NCBI GenBank assembly: GCA_964514285.1
Contig: CAZEQC010000006.1
Span: forward strand, 22,104 to 86,103
Source: SKLM01 sp964514285
GTDB lineage: Bacteria > Chloroflexota > Anaerolineae > B4-G1
Length of the DNA: 64,000 nt
Direction: 5' to 3'
A program made the position numbers and the translations under genes. Shown piece by piece: positions 51,146 to 59,667 of the stretch; position 1 is the first letter of the stretch, and each line of letters opens with the position of its first letter. The notes under the pieces are model-generated. The model did not search any database. It was given only the letters and a program-made list of their open reading frames with translations, and had not been told where the DNA came from.

Positions 51146-53545
51146 ATGAAAACCTACGCTCGTGTGGTTGTCGTCGGTGGCGGCGTCGTTGGCTGCAGCG
51201 TGCTGTACCATTTGACCAAGAAGGGTTGGTCAGACGCCGTGCTCTGTGAGCGCGCCGAGATTGCCTCGGGGGCGGCGTCTCACGCTATCGGCCACGTTAT
51301 CCTCTACACCCTCAGTGAGTGTGTCTCGCGCCTCAATCAGCACGGCGTTGAGCTCTACAATCGACTAGAGGAGGAGACTGGGCAGGATCCAGGCTTTCAC
51401 ACCTGCGGGAATCTGCGGCTGGCTACGCATCCTGACCGGCTGGACGAGTTCAAACGGTATCTCAGCGTGGCAGACTCGGCGGGTGTCAAGGCCCAGCTGC
51501 TCACGCCCGAGGAGGTCAAGTCGATCTGGCCCTTGGTGGATACAGACGGCCTCCTTGCTGGCGTGTACAATCCAGATGACGGACATATTGGGGGCTCGGA
51601 TCTTGCCCGGGCGCTGGCGGCCGGGGCGAGACAGGGCGGAGCGGAGATCTATCGCAACACCGAGGTGGTCGGTTTCGAGCAGCAGGCTAACGGCGAGTGG
51701 TTGGTGCAGACTGACCGGGGCGACATCGTCTGCGAACACGTGGTCAGCTGCACGGGCAACTACGCCTGGGAGACCCTGAAGATGGTCGGTCTCAAAGCGC
51801 AGTCGGTGCCGGTCAAGCATGAGTATCTGATGACGGAGCCTCTTCCTGAGTTGGTGGCGCGCAGGGACGCCGGTCAGCCCGAGCTGCCCGTTATGCGCGA
51901 TCCAGAGGAGTCCTACTATGTTCGCCAAGAGGGGATGGGGCTTGCCTTTGGCTGTTACGAGGGACGCGGCGAGGCAGCCTTCGTGGACGGCGTACCGCCG
52001 GACTACGGGCCGGAGGGCCTGCCTCCCGATCTCGATAAGCTGATGCCCTTCATGGAGAAGGCCGTCGAGCGCGTGCCGAAGCTCGGAACGGCTGGGATTA
52101 TGGCTGTCACCCACGCTCCTATGCCCTACACGCCGGACGATATGCCGACGACTGGACCGGCTTTCGGGCTGCGCAACTTCTGGCTGGGCGAAGGTAATCC
52201 GTTCGGCATCACGCTGGCCGGTGGCATTGGCTGGCAGCTAGTCGAGTGGATCGTCGAAGGTGAGCCCTCCATCGATATGTGGCCCTGCGACTCGCGGCGC
52301 TTCGGCCGCTTCGCCACCCGTCGCTACTCGGCACGGAAGGTGGAGGAGGCCTATGAGCACACCTACCGCCTGCCCAAGCCCGACGAGGAGCTGCCGGCGG
52401 CGCGTCCACTGAAGACGACGCCCATACACGACCTGCTGACGGATCATGGCGCGGTCTTTGGCGCCGTGTACGGCTGGGAGCGGCCCAATTGGTACGCGCC
52501 GGAGGGTGTCGAGCCGGTGGACGTTCCCTCGTTCTACCGCCCGAACTACTTCAAGCACGTCGGCGACGCATGCCGTGCGGCGCGGGACGGCGTGGGACTG
52601 GCCGACGTGAGCCACGCCGCGCGCTTCGCCGTGACGGGCGCGGGGGCGGAGGCGATGCTCGATCGGTTGCTCTGCACGCGACTACCGGAGCCAGGGGCGG
52701 TAGCCACCGGCTACGCCCTTTCCGAGCTGGGTACGGTGCGCTCTGAGTTAACTGTGATTCGAGAGGACGAGGAGCGCTTCCTGTTGACCTCCGCTCCGAC
52801 GGCAGAACGCTATGACCTTGACCTGCTGCAGAAAGCGCAACCTAGCGACGGCTCCGTTGATGTCGAGAACTTGACCGGGCGCGTGGGCGCGCTGGCCGTC
52901 TTTGGGCCGAATGCTGCGCAGCTCATCGCGCGGGTGGCGGAGATGGTCGAACCCGAGGTGGCTCAGGTCGATGTCGCGTCGGCCACGGTGGGGTTCGCCC
53001 CCGTGCGTATCGTGCGGTCCGGCGTCGGCGGTGAGGACGGTTGGCAACTACAGATGCAGACGGAGTTCCTGCGGCACGTCTTCCTGGAGCTGATGGAAGC
53101 CGGTACATCCCTGGGTCTCCGATTGGTCGGCGCTCGCGCCCTCAACACGCTGCGTCTGGAGGCCGGTGCGCCAGCTTGGGGAACGGACTTGACCCGGGCC
53201 TTCACCGCGTTGGAGTCCGGACTGGGGCACCTGGTCGATTTCGACAAGGGCGAGTTTCGCGGCAAGGATGCGTTGCTTAGTCAGCGGGATGCCAGCGTCG
53301 ATAGGCGCCTGGTCCGTCTCGAGGTGTCGGGCAACGAGAGGTTCGATGCTATGGGGCAGGAGCCAGTGCGCACCGTGGATGGGGACGTTGTGGGAAGGAC
53401 GACATCGGGCGGCTTTGGACATTGTCTCGGCAAGAGTCTGGCCATGGCCTACATCTCCTCGGCAACGGTTGACGCTGGAGCCGATCTGGAGGTGAAGCTG
53501 ATGAATCAGTGGTTCCCTGCCGGGATCCTGCCCGAGAGTCCGTAA
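51146..53545 (+). CDS. Dimethylglycine/sarcosine dehydrogenase-like flavoprotein with GcvT domain
   Basis: This 799-residue two-part enzyme has an N-terminal DAO-type FAD domain (about 1-400, VVVVGGGVVGCSVLYHL, with SHAIGH near 45-50 at the position where dimethylglycine dehydrogenase carries its FAD-linked histidine). A C-terminal GcvT/aminomethyltransferase domain follows (about 430-799, including SHAARFAVTGAGAEAMLDRLL and LRLEAGAPAWGTDLTRAFTALESGLG). Relatives oxidise an N-methyl group and pass the formaldehyde unit to tetrahydrofolate, with electrons to ETF, which is encoded nearby. This supports catabolism of an N-methyl amine. The exact substrate is open. Confidence 0.9.
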   Translation: MKTYARVVVVGGGVVGCSVLYHLTKKGWSDAVLCERAEIASGAASHAIGHVILYTLSECVSRLNQHGVELYNRLEEETGQDPGFHTCGNLRLATHPDRLDEFKRYLSVADSAGVKAQLLTPEEVKSIWPLVDTDGLLAGVYNPDDGHIGGSDLARALAAGARQGGAEIYRNTEVVGFEQQANGEWLVQTDRGDIVCEHVVSCTGNYAWETLKMVGLKAQSVPVKHEYLMTEPLPELVARRDAGQPELPVMRDPEESYYVRQEGMGLAFGCYEGRGEAAFVDGVPPDYGPEGLPPDLDKLMPFMEKAVERVPKLGTAGIMAVTHAPMPYTPDDMPTTGPAFGLRNFWLGEGNPFGITLAGGIGWQLVEWIVEGEPSIDMWPCDSRRFGRFATRRYSARKVEEAYEHTYRLPKPDEELPAARPLKTTPIHDLLTDHGAVFGAVYGWERPNWYAPEGVEPVDVPSFYRPNYFKHVGDACRAARDGVGLADVSHAARFAVTGAGAEAMLDRLLCTRLPEPGAVATGYALSELGTVRSELTVIREDEERFLLTSAPTAERYDLDLLQKAQPSDGSVDVENLTGRVGALAVFGPNAAQLIARVAEMVEPEVAQVDVASATVGFAPVRIVRSGVGGEDGWQLQMQTEFLRHVFLELMEAGTSLGLRLVGARALNTLRLEAGAPAWGTDLTRAFTALESGLGHLVDFDKGEFRGKDALLSQRDASVDRRLVRLEVSGNERFDAMGQEPVRTVDGDVVGRTTSGGFGHCLGKSLAMAYISSATVDAGADLEVKLMNQWFPAGILPESP

Positions 53546-53601
53546 GGACAGTTGCGGCACAGAGAGGCGTTCAGGTCTGCGCATTTCTAGGAGGTTGCTA
53601 G

Positions 53602-54336
53602 ATGATCTATACGGTCAAACCTGGTCAGGTCACCTTTGGGCATGCTATTGGGATCATCATGATGGAGTCGTTCATGCCGTTTCCTCCCGGTACACCAGGC
53701 AATGCCACCACGTTCTCCTATCCAGTGCTGTACGAGCGCGTTCGTGAGGCTGATATGGAGCATCTAGTCTACGAGGGGGATCAGACGTTGCTGGAGCCGA
53801 TGCTGGAGGCCGGTCGGCGGCTCGTGAAGGCCGGGGTGAGGGCGGTGACCGGGAACTGTGGCTTCATGATCCTGTTCCAGGAAGCGCTCTCCAGGGAGCT
53901 TCCGGTTCCGGTCTTCATGTCCAGCCTGCTGCAGCTCCCTTTCGTGGCCCGGCTGCTCAAGCCCGATGAGGCGGTGGGCATCATCTCGGCCTCGGAGCGA
54001 AGCCTCTCGCCGGAACACATGGAGATAGCCCTGGGCGGGGCCGAGGCGAACTACGTGATCGCGGGTATGGAGGAGCAGCCCGGCTTCCACGCCGCCATCC
54101 ACGCCGAGGTGGGGGAGCTCGACTTCCAGCGGGTCGAGCGCGAGGTGGTGTACGTCGCCAAGTCGCTGGTCGAGGAGCATCCCAGCGTCAAGACCTTGCT
54201 CTTCGAGTGCACCGATCTGCCGCCCTACGCTGCGGCGGTGCAGGAAGCGACGGGCCTTCCTGTCTTCGACTACTCGACGATGATCGATTACGTCTTCTCG
54301 GCGGTCGTTCGCGAGCGCTTTGAAGGATACATGTAG
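53602..54336 (+). CDS. Asp/Glu/hydantoin racemase-family protein
   Basis: This 244-residue protein has the two facing cysteines of the family: C86 in VTGNCGFM and C203 in LFECTDLPPYA. The fold markers AVGIISAS and PVFDYSTMIDYVF are also present. Family members racemise amino acids or isomerise maleate by deprotonation at a carbon next to a carboxylate. Its location between the dimethylglycine-dehydrogenase-like gene and the MttB gene suggests it fixes the stereochemistry of an amino- or hydroxy-acid from the same pathway. Substrate not determined. Confidence 0.82.
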   Translation: MIYTVKPGQVTFGHAIGIIMMESFMPFPPGTPGNATTFSYPVLYERVREADMEHLVYEGDQTLLEPMLEAGRRLVKAGVRAVTGNCGFMILFQEALSRELPVPVFMSSLLQLPFVARLLKPDEAVGIISASERSLSPEHMEIALGGAEANYVIAGMEEQPGFHAAIHAEVGELDFQRVEREVVYVAKSLVEEHPSVKTLLFECTDLPPYAAAVQEATGLPVFDYSTMIDYVFSAVVRERFEGYM

Positions 54337-54359
54337 CGCTATTCACAGGAGGCAAGGTG

Positions 54360-55766
54360 ATGGCTCAGGAGATCCTCTCACAGAAAGACGTCGAGAGCAT
54401 CCATCAGACCAGTATGCGGATCTTGGACACGGTGGGTGTGGAGTTTCCCCTGGAGGAGGCTCTTTCGGTGTTCAAGCGCCACGGCTTCAGAACCGACGAC
54501 TCTCGCGTGTATATCACAGAGGACCAGCTCTGGGAGGCCTTGGAGACGGCCCCTGCTCAGTTCACGCTTCACGCCCGCAATCCCGAGCGCAGCGTGATCA
54601 TCGGCGAGGGCGAGCCCGTGTTCGCGCCGGGGTATGGGGCGCCTTTCCTGGTCGACGCGCACGGAGAGAAGCAGGTACCGACGGTGGACGACTATCACAC
54701 GCTGGTGAAGCTGGCCCACGCCTTGCCCAATCAGGACGTGAGTGGCTATCTCCTGGCAGAACCCAGTGATGTGCCCGCGGAGACAGCGTCCCTTCACATG
54801 GTCTATGCCCACGTGGTTCACTCGGATAAGCCCTTCATCGGTGGTGTGGAGAACGAGCTCGCTGTGCGTCACACCATGGAGATCGTACGTATGGTATTCG
54901 GCGATGACTCCACTGTACAACCCGCAACACTGGGCGTGATCAGCAGTCTCACGCCGCTCGGCTATAGCCGCGAGATGGCGGGAGCCGTCATGACGTATGC
55001 CCACGAGGGCCAGGCCTTGCTCATCGCTAACCTGGCCATGGCCGGCTCGACGGCGCCGATCACCTTGGCCGGTCTACTGGCCATGCAGAACGCGGAGATG
55101 TTGGCCGGCATCGTCCTCAGCCAGCTGGTGCGTCCGGGCACGCCTGTGATCTATGGGACGACATCCACGAACATTGACATGCGAACCGGATCTTTGGCCA
55201 TCGGGAGCCCCGAGCTAGCCCAAATTGTGGCTGCGCACCAGCAACTGGTGCGGTTCTACGGTTTGCCGTCGCGCGGCAGCGGCTCTCTGACTGACGCCAA
55301 CTATCCTAACGCTCAGGCGGGACTCGAATCGATGATGGGTATGCTGACGGCGGTCAACAGCGGGGCGGACTTCATCCTACACGCGGCCGGCATCCTGAGT
55401 TCGTATCTGTCCTTCTCTCGGGAGAAGTTTGTCATCGATGACGAGATCTGCGGTCGGGTGCGGCGATTCCACCAGCCCATCGTCGTCAACGATGAGACCT
55501 TGGCCTACGATAGCGTTGTCAACGTCGGGCCCGGAGGCCATTTCCTGATGGAAGATCAGACGTTGGAGCGGTGTCGGACCGAGTTCTGGGAGCCTGAGGT
55601 CAGTGACAGGAGCCCGCTCGACGAGTGGGTGGCGGCCGGCCGACCGTCGACTGTGGCCCGAGCCACCGAGCGCTGGCAGTGTCTAGTCGCTGCTCACAAG
55701 GATCCGCCCTTGGACGATGTGACGTTGCGACAACTGGAGGCCTTTGTGGAGGAAGAGACGCAGTAG
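54360..55766 (+). CDS. MttB-superfamily methyltransferase, non-pyrrolysine
   Basis: This protein of about 468 residues has the MttB pattern: QTSMRILDTVGVEF, SDKPFIGGVENELA, TPLGYSREMAGAVMTYAHEGQALLIANLAMAGSTAPITLAGLLAMQNAEMLAGIVLSQL and GSLTDANYPNAQAGLESMMGMLTAV. In trimethylamine methyltransferase this last stretch holds pyrrolysine; here there is no in-frame stop, so it belongs with the non-Pyl members such as glycine-betaine or proline-betaine methyltransferases. The ATG 54360 sits seven bases after AGGAGG. It probably feeds the same corrinoid protein as the MtmB-like enzyme. Confidence 0.9.
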   Translation: MAQEILSQKDVESIHQTSMRILDTVGVEFPLEEALSVFKRHGFRTDDSRVYITEDQLWEALETAPAQFTLHARNPERSVIIGEGEPVFAPGYGAPFLVDAHGEKQVPTVDDYHTLVKLAHALPNQDVSGYLLAEPSDVPAETASLHMVYAHVVHSDKPFIGGVENELAVRHTMEIVRMVFGDDSTVQPATLGVISSLTPLGYSREMAGAVMTYAHEGQALLIANLAMAGSTAPITLAGLLAMQNAEMLAGIVLSQLVRPGTPVIYGTTSTNIDMRTGSLAIGSPELAQIVAAHQQLVRFYGLPSRGSGSLTDANYPNAQAGLESMMGMLTAVNSGADFILHAAGILSSYLSFSREKFVIDDEICGRVRRFHQPIVVNDETLAYDSVVNVGPGGHFLMEDQTLERCRTEFWEPEVSDRSPLDEWVAAGRPSTVARATERWQCLVAAHKDPPLDDVTLRQLEAFVEEETQ

Positions 55767-55883
55767 CCACGATGGTCACTCGGCTGGCATGAGGTCTTGA
55801 GACAAACGTGGAATGGCGTGGACATGGTCTCTCGCACGACCACGCTGAACTCCGAGCATCACGCGCGAGATGGGAGGTATCCC

Positions 55884-56681
55884 TTGCACATCGTAGTATG
55901 CACCAAATACACACCCGACTCTGAGGCCAAGATGTCGGTGGACGAGGCGGGAAACGTGTCCTGGGGGGACTCGCCGCTGATCATCAACCCTTGGGACGAA
56001 TACTCGGTGGAGGAGGCATTGCTCCTCCGGGATGAGTACGGCGGCAAGGTCACCGTTATCTCGATGGGGCCTGAGGAGGCGCTGGAGGCACTGAAGCACG
56101 CGGTGGCGATGGGCGCGGATGAGGCGATCCGAGTCTGGGACGATGCCTGTGCAGGCTCGGACACGTTAGCCACCAGCTACGTGCTGGCGAAGACGATCAA
56201 GGCCATCGGCGACGTGGATCTGGTGATGTGCGGCAAGTCGGCCATCGACGCGGAGACGTGGCAGACGGGGGTGGCGCTGGCGACGCGGCTCAACGTGCCG
56301 TCGCTGATGTACACCATCAACATCGCCGAGCTGGACCCGGACGAGGGGAAGATCACGGTGGAACGGCTGCTGGAGCAGGGGCGCCAGGTGGTGGAAGCGT
56401 CGCTGCCGGCGGTGGTGGGGACGACGAAGGGGATCAACGAGCCTCGCTACACGTCCTTCATCGGCATCCGGAAGGCGGCCGGGATGGAGTACCCGCGTTG
56501 GACGCTGGAGGACATTGGCGCGGATCCGGAACGGGCGGGCGCCAGTGGGTCTGGTGTGCGGTGGCCGACGGTGTTCGAGCCGCCGGTCCGAGAGGGAGAG
56601 GCGGAGATCATCGAGGCCGAGACGGTGGAGGAGAAGGCTCAGATCCTGGCCGATAAGCTCCTGGCGGACAAAGTGATCTAG
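55884..56681 (+). CDS. etfB: Electron transfer flavoprotein beta subunit, copy 2
   Basis: This 265-residue protein is nearly the same as copy 1 (10638-11435): both start HIVVCTKYTPDSEAKMSVDE and have only scattered substitutions. The start is the TTG at 55884 with GGGAGG upstream; the longer ATG frame from 55797 has no homology to copy 1 before that point. The DNA is also alike over the first ~80 bases but differs at many third positions later. This copy probably takes electrons from the flavoprotein encoded at 51146. Confidence 0.93.
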   Translation: MHIVVCTKYTPDSEAKMSVDEAGNVSWGDSPLIINPWDEYSVEEALLLRDEYGGKVTVISMGPEEALEALKHAVAMGADEAIRVWDDACAGSDTLATSYVLAKTIKAIGDVDLVMCGKSAIDAETWQTGVALATRLNVPSLMYTINIAELDPDEGKITVERLLEQGRQVVEASLPAVVGTTKGINEPRYTSFIGIRKAAGMEYPRWTLEDIGADPERAGASGSGVRWPTVFEPPVREGEAEIIEAETVEEKAQILADKLLADKVI

Positions 56682-56693
56682 GGGACGAGAGAA

Positions 56694-57680
56694 ATGACCA
56701 AGGATATCTTCGTCTGGGTGGAGCAATTCGAGAACGAGGTCGTGGGTGCGTCCTGGGAAGCCCTGGGGGCGGCCCGCGGGTTGGCGGATGAAAGGGGCGG
56801 CGAGGTGGTCGCCTGCCTTCTGGGTGGCGAGGGGGTGGAGACGCTGGCAGAGGAGGCCTTCGCCTATGGGGCCGACCGGGCGCTCGTAGCGAGCGATGAG
56901 ACGCTGATCGACTTCCGTGTTGAGCCGTATGCCGAGGTGCTGGCGAAGGCGGTGGAGAGCCACGAGCCGGAGAATGTGCTGGTAGTGGCGACGTTCCGGG
57001 GGCGGGAGCTAGGTCCGGCGCTGGCGGTGAGGCTGGAGACGGGATGCATCGCGGACTGCACGGAGCTAGCGTATGAGGATGGAGAGTTGATGGCGACGCG
57101 GCCGATCTACGCGGGGAAGCTGATGTCGAAGTGCACGATCCCGGAGCGGCGGCCGCGGGTGTTCACGACACGGGTGCGAGCCTTCGCCAAGCCGGAGCCG
57201 GCGGCTGGGCGGGACGGCGAGGTGGTGCAGCTGGTGCCGGTGCTGGCCGAGGACGAGATTCTGACGAAGGTGGCGGGCTTCGAGGAGAGCGAAGGCGGCG
57301 TGAGTCTGGCGGATGCAGAGATCATCGTCTCTGGAGGACGGGGGGTAGCCGGGCCGGAGGGGTATGAGCCCCTGGAGGAGTTGGTCGATCTGCTGAACGC
57401 AGCGCTGGGGGCGTCGCGCGCTGCGGTGGACGCGGGGTGGATTCCGTATGAGCATCAGGTGGGACAGACGGGCAAGACGGTGAGCCCGGATCTCTACATC
57501 GCCTGTGGCATCTCGGGAGCGATTCAGCACCTGGCGGGCATGCGCACGAGCAAGGTGATCGTGGCTATCAACAAGGACCCGGAGGCTCCGATCCTCAAGA
57601 TAGCGGACTACGGCGTCATTGAGGATCTGTTCGATATCCTACCGCCTCTGAAGGAGGCATTTAAGAAGAGATTGAGCTAG
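56694..57680 (+). CDS. etfA: Electron transfer flavoprotein alpha subunit, copy 2
   Basis: At 328 residues this subunit equals copy 1 in length and matches it almost throughout, including GRGVAGPEGY, GASRAAVDAGW and HQVGQTGKTVSPDLYIACGI. It follows etfB copy 2 by 12 nt. Codon use is richer in GCG and GTG than copy 1, so the duplicates are not freshly copied over this region. It ends the run of catabolic enzymes; transporter genes follow after a 450-nt gap. Confidence 0.93.
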   Translation: MTKDIFVWVEQFENEVVGASWEALGAARGLADERGGEVVACLLGGEGVETLAEEAFAYGADRALVASDETLIDFRVEPYAEVLAKAVESHEPENVLVVATFRGRELGPALAVRLETGCIADCTELAYEDGELMATRPIYAGKLMSKCTIPERRPRVFTTRVRAFAKPEPAAGRDGEVVQLVPVLAEDEILTKVAGFEESEGGVSLADAEIIVSGGRGVAGPEGYEPLEELVDLLNAALGASRAAVDAGWIPYEHQVGQTGKTVSPDLYIACGISGAIQHLAGMRTSKVIVAINKDPEAPILKIADYGVIEDLFDILPPLKEAFKKRLS

Positions 57681-57696
57681 CGGTCCTCGTGCCCCA

Positions 57697-57800
57697 CCCG
57701 CGGGGGTGAGGAGTGTGTCTTTCGCTCGAGGCTCCCCCTCAGAGAAGACACCGCACCTCATCTCCCGCGGGCAGAAAGCACCCTCAGCGCGAGCTGAGGG
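57697..57800 (+). terminator. Structured region after etfA copy 2
   Basis: A long imperfect stem, CCCGCGGG (57697-57704) with CCCGCGGG (57764-57771), continues as GTGTCTT (57715-57721) with AAGACAC (57745-57751). A second hairpin follows, CCCTCAGC (57781-57788) with GCTGAGGG (57793-57800) and a GCGA tetraloop. It is probably a terminator or an attenuator before the transporter genes. Confidence 0.6.
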
Positions 57801-58133
57801 CCAGACGCATTATACCAGGAGGTGACTATGCGTCAATAGCATCCCCTCAGGAGCGTCACACTTACGGGACGAGCAGGACGCGGCGCGCCTCCATTATGGC
57901 TGTCACCCATCCCCACACACTGAGGTTTCTTACCGCTGAGTTCTGCGTCGCGGGAGTCGATTCGAGCGCCAACGTGGCGTTTCATCACTTGGCTCCTCGG
58001 TGGTCGAGAGATGTCAAGGGCCGACCTGTGAACCCCTGGTTGTTCTCGCGTGAGGCGCTCGCAGGCGTCCATGTATCCGTCTACGAACCGAAGTAAGAGC
58101 AAGCATGATTTAGATGAATAGGGAGGAAGGAAG
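57801..58133. other. Gap without confident gene, including orphan ribosome site
   Basis: A strong ribosome site AGGAGGTGACT is followed by ATG at 57828 and a stop after three codons (Met-Arg-Gln). The stretch after it has a 128-codon frame (57713-58096) and an 89-codon minus frame (57833-58102), neither with recognisable family features. It may be a leader peptide or the ruined start of a gene. Confidence 0.4.
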
Positions 58134-59495
58134 ATGCAGACGCTTCACAAACTGGTTAAGACGCTAGCGCCGTTTCTTCTGGTAGTTGGGTTGATCGTCG
58201 CGCTCGCTGGCTGCGCGCAGTCCCCACCCGAACCAACAGCCGAACCGACCGAGCCTCCTGCGGAGGAGATGGAGCCCACCGATCCTCCAGCCGAGGAAGA
58301 AGAGCAACAGGAAGAGCAGGAGCAAGAGGTCTTCAAGATAGGCATCGTGGGGCCCTTCAGCGGTCCGAGCGCCCGCGTCGGCGATGAGTTCAAGGGCGCT
58401 GCCGAGCTGGCGTTTGGTGCCATCGACTGGCAAATTGGGCATTACAAGATCGAGCCGGTGTGGATCGATTCTCAGTCCGACCCTGCCAAGGCCTCCCAGG
58501 CCTATGAGCAAGCCATTGTGCAAGAGGATATCAAGGTCGGGCTGAACAACTGGCATAGCTCCGTCGCCGTCTCCTGCATGGAGGTGGTGGCCAAGCATCA
58601 GTTCCCGCACCTGGGCGGGTTTGGAGCCACGACCACGGTCAACGAGACCTTCGAATCGGATCCCGAGAAGTTTGGCTACTGGATGTACAAGATGTGGCCG
58701 GTGCCTGCAAAGCTCACTGGCCTTTACGTGGACGCGCTGGAGCACTACACTGAATCCGGCGCCTATGAGCCTGATTCCAGGACCGTCGCCCTGATCGCCG
58801 AGGACACGGACTGGGGCCGTAGCGTGGTTGAGGGCTTCAAGATGCAGTTCCAGGATGCCGGGTGGGAGGTCGTGGCCGAGGAGCTTTTCCCCCTGGAGCA
58901 GACAGAGTTCTATCCTGTGCTAACAAGATTGAAGGAAGTCGAGCCCGCTGTAGTGGCTGGGACGGGGACGGCGATACCTGCCGTGTCCGGTTTCATCAAG
59001 CAGGCCAACGAGGTGGGGCTGAAGAGCTTGATTATCTGGGATGGCTTGGGATGGATTGGCGAATGGTACGACGTGACTGGTCCCGCTTCGGACTACGTCA
59101 TCGACCAGATCCCTGGTTGGGCCAGGGAAGAGGGCCAGGACTTCGCCAAGGAATTCGAAGAGGAGACGGGTTACGCGCCCAGCCCATCGTCCGGTGGCCT
59201 CAGCTATGACTACTACCAGATGTTCATCGCCATAGCACAGGAAGTGTATGCTGAGACTGGCGAGCTGACCAGCGAATCTCTCTACAGCTTTGTCCGGGAT
59301 AACGTCTGGACGGGCGAATGGACGTTCAACGATGGGATCGTCATGGAAGAGTACAAGTACACGCCAGAGTCGATCCCCGATCCCGTCGTCGGTGCCGGCG
59401 AGTTCATTTTCCCGGTCCTTCAGTACTTCGACGGCGAGGGGAAGATCATCTACCCGCCTGAGTGGGCCGAACAGCAGCTGAAGCCGAAGCCATAG
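58134..59495 (+). CDS. Branched-chain-type ABC substrate-binding lipoprotein 2
   Basis: This 453-residue lipoprotein has its lipobox LAGC at about 24-27. An acidic Glu/Pro-rich linker of about 40 residues sits before the LivJ-like domain (KIGIVGPFSGPSARVGDEFKGAAELAFGAID). It shares TDWGRS, NEVGLKSLIIWDGLGW, IDQIPGWA and IYPPEWAE with copy 1 at 35080-36381. The permease genes livH and livM follow, so this is the functional transport locus. Its ligand is probably the methylated amine or acid used by the preceding genes. GGGAGGAAGG precedes the ATG. Confidence 0.92.
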   Translation: MQTLHKLVKTLAPFLLVVGLIVALAGCAQSPPEPTAEPTEPPAEEMEPTDPPAEEEEQQEEQEQEVFKIGIVGPFSGPSARVGDEFKGAAELAFGAIDWQIGHYKIEPVWIDSQSDPAKASQAYEQAIVQEDIKVGLNNWHSSVAVSCMEVVAKHQFPHLGGFGATTTVNETFESDPEKFGYWMYKMWPVPAKLTGLYVDALEHYTESGAYEPDSRTVALIAEDTDWGRSVVEGFKMQFQDAGWEVVAEELFPLEQTEFYPVLTRLKEVEPAVVAGTGTAIPAVSGFIKQANEVGLKSLIIWDGLGWIGEWYDVTGPASDYVIDQIPGWAREEGQDFAKEFEEETGYAPSPSSGGLSYDYYQMFIAIAQEVYAETGELTSESLYSFVRDNVWTGEWTFNDGIVMEEYKYTPESIPDPVVGAGEFIFPVLQYFDGEGKIIYPPEWAEQQLKPKP

Positions 59496-59667
59496 CAGCA
59501 CCGCGGCCTGGGTAGAGAGCCCCGGGGATAAGACGCGCCCCATCCCCGGGGCAAAGGCCTTCACGGACGAGGGCTGTGCCCGCGGGGCCGGGGCGTTAGG
59601 GCGTGCCGTGAAGGAGATACCATCCTCGCCGCACGGCGTACCTATCTACCAGAAGGACAGGAGGACG

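Noticed and set aside
49045..55766. Pyrrolysine (in-frame UAG) in the methyltransferase genes
   Set aside because: Both frames are open to their normal ends with no internal UAG, and no pyl genes were seen in the window.
57713..58096. 128-codon frame in the gap before binding protein 2
   Set aside because: No ribosome site, no recognised domain, and it overlaps the hairpin region.
57681..58133. Known riboswitch (cobalamin, glycine or similar)
   Set aside because: Hairpins are present but none of the conserved core sequences I know for these classes was seen.
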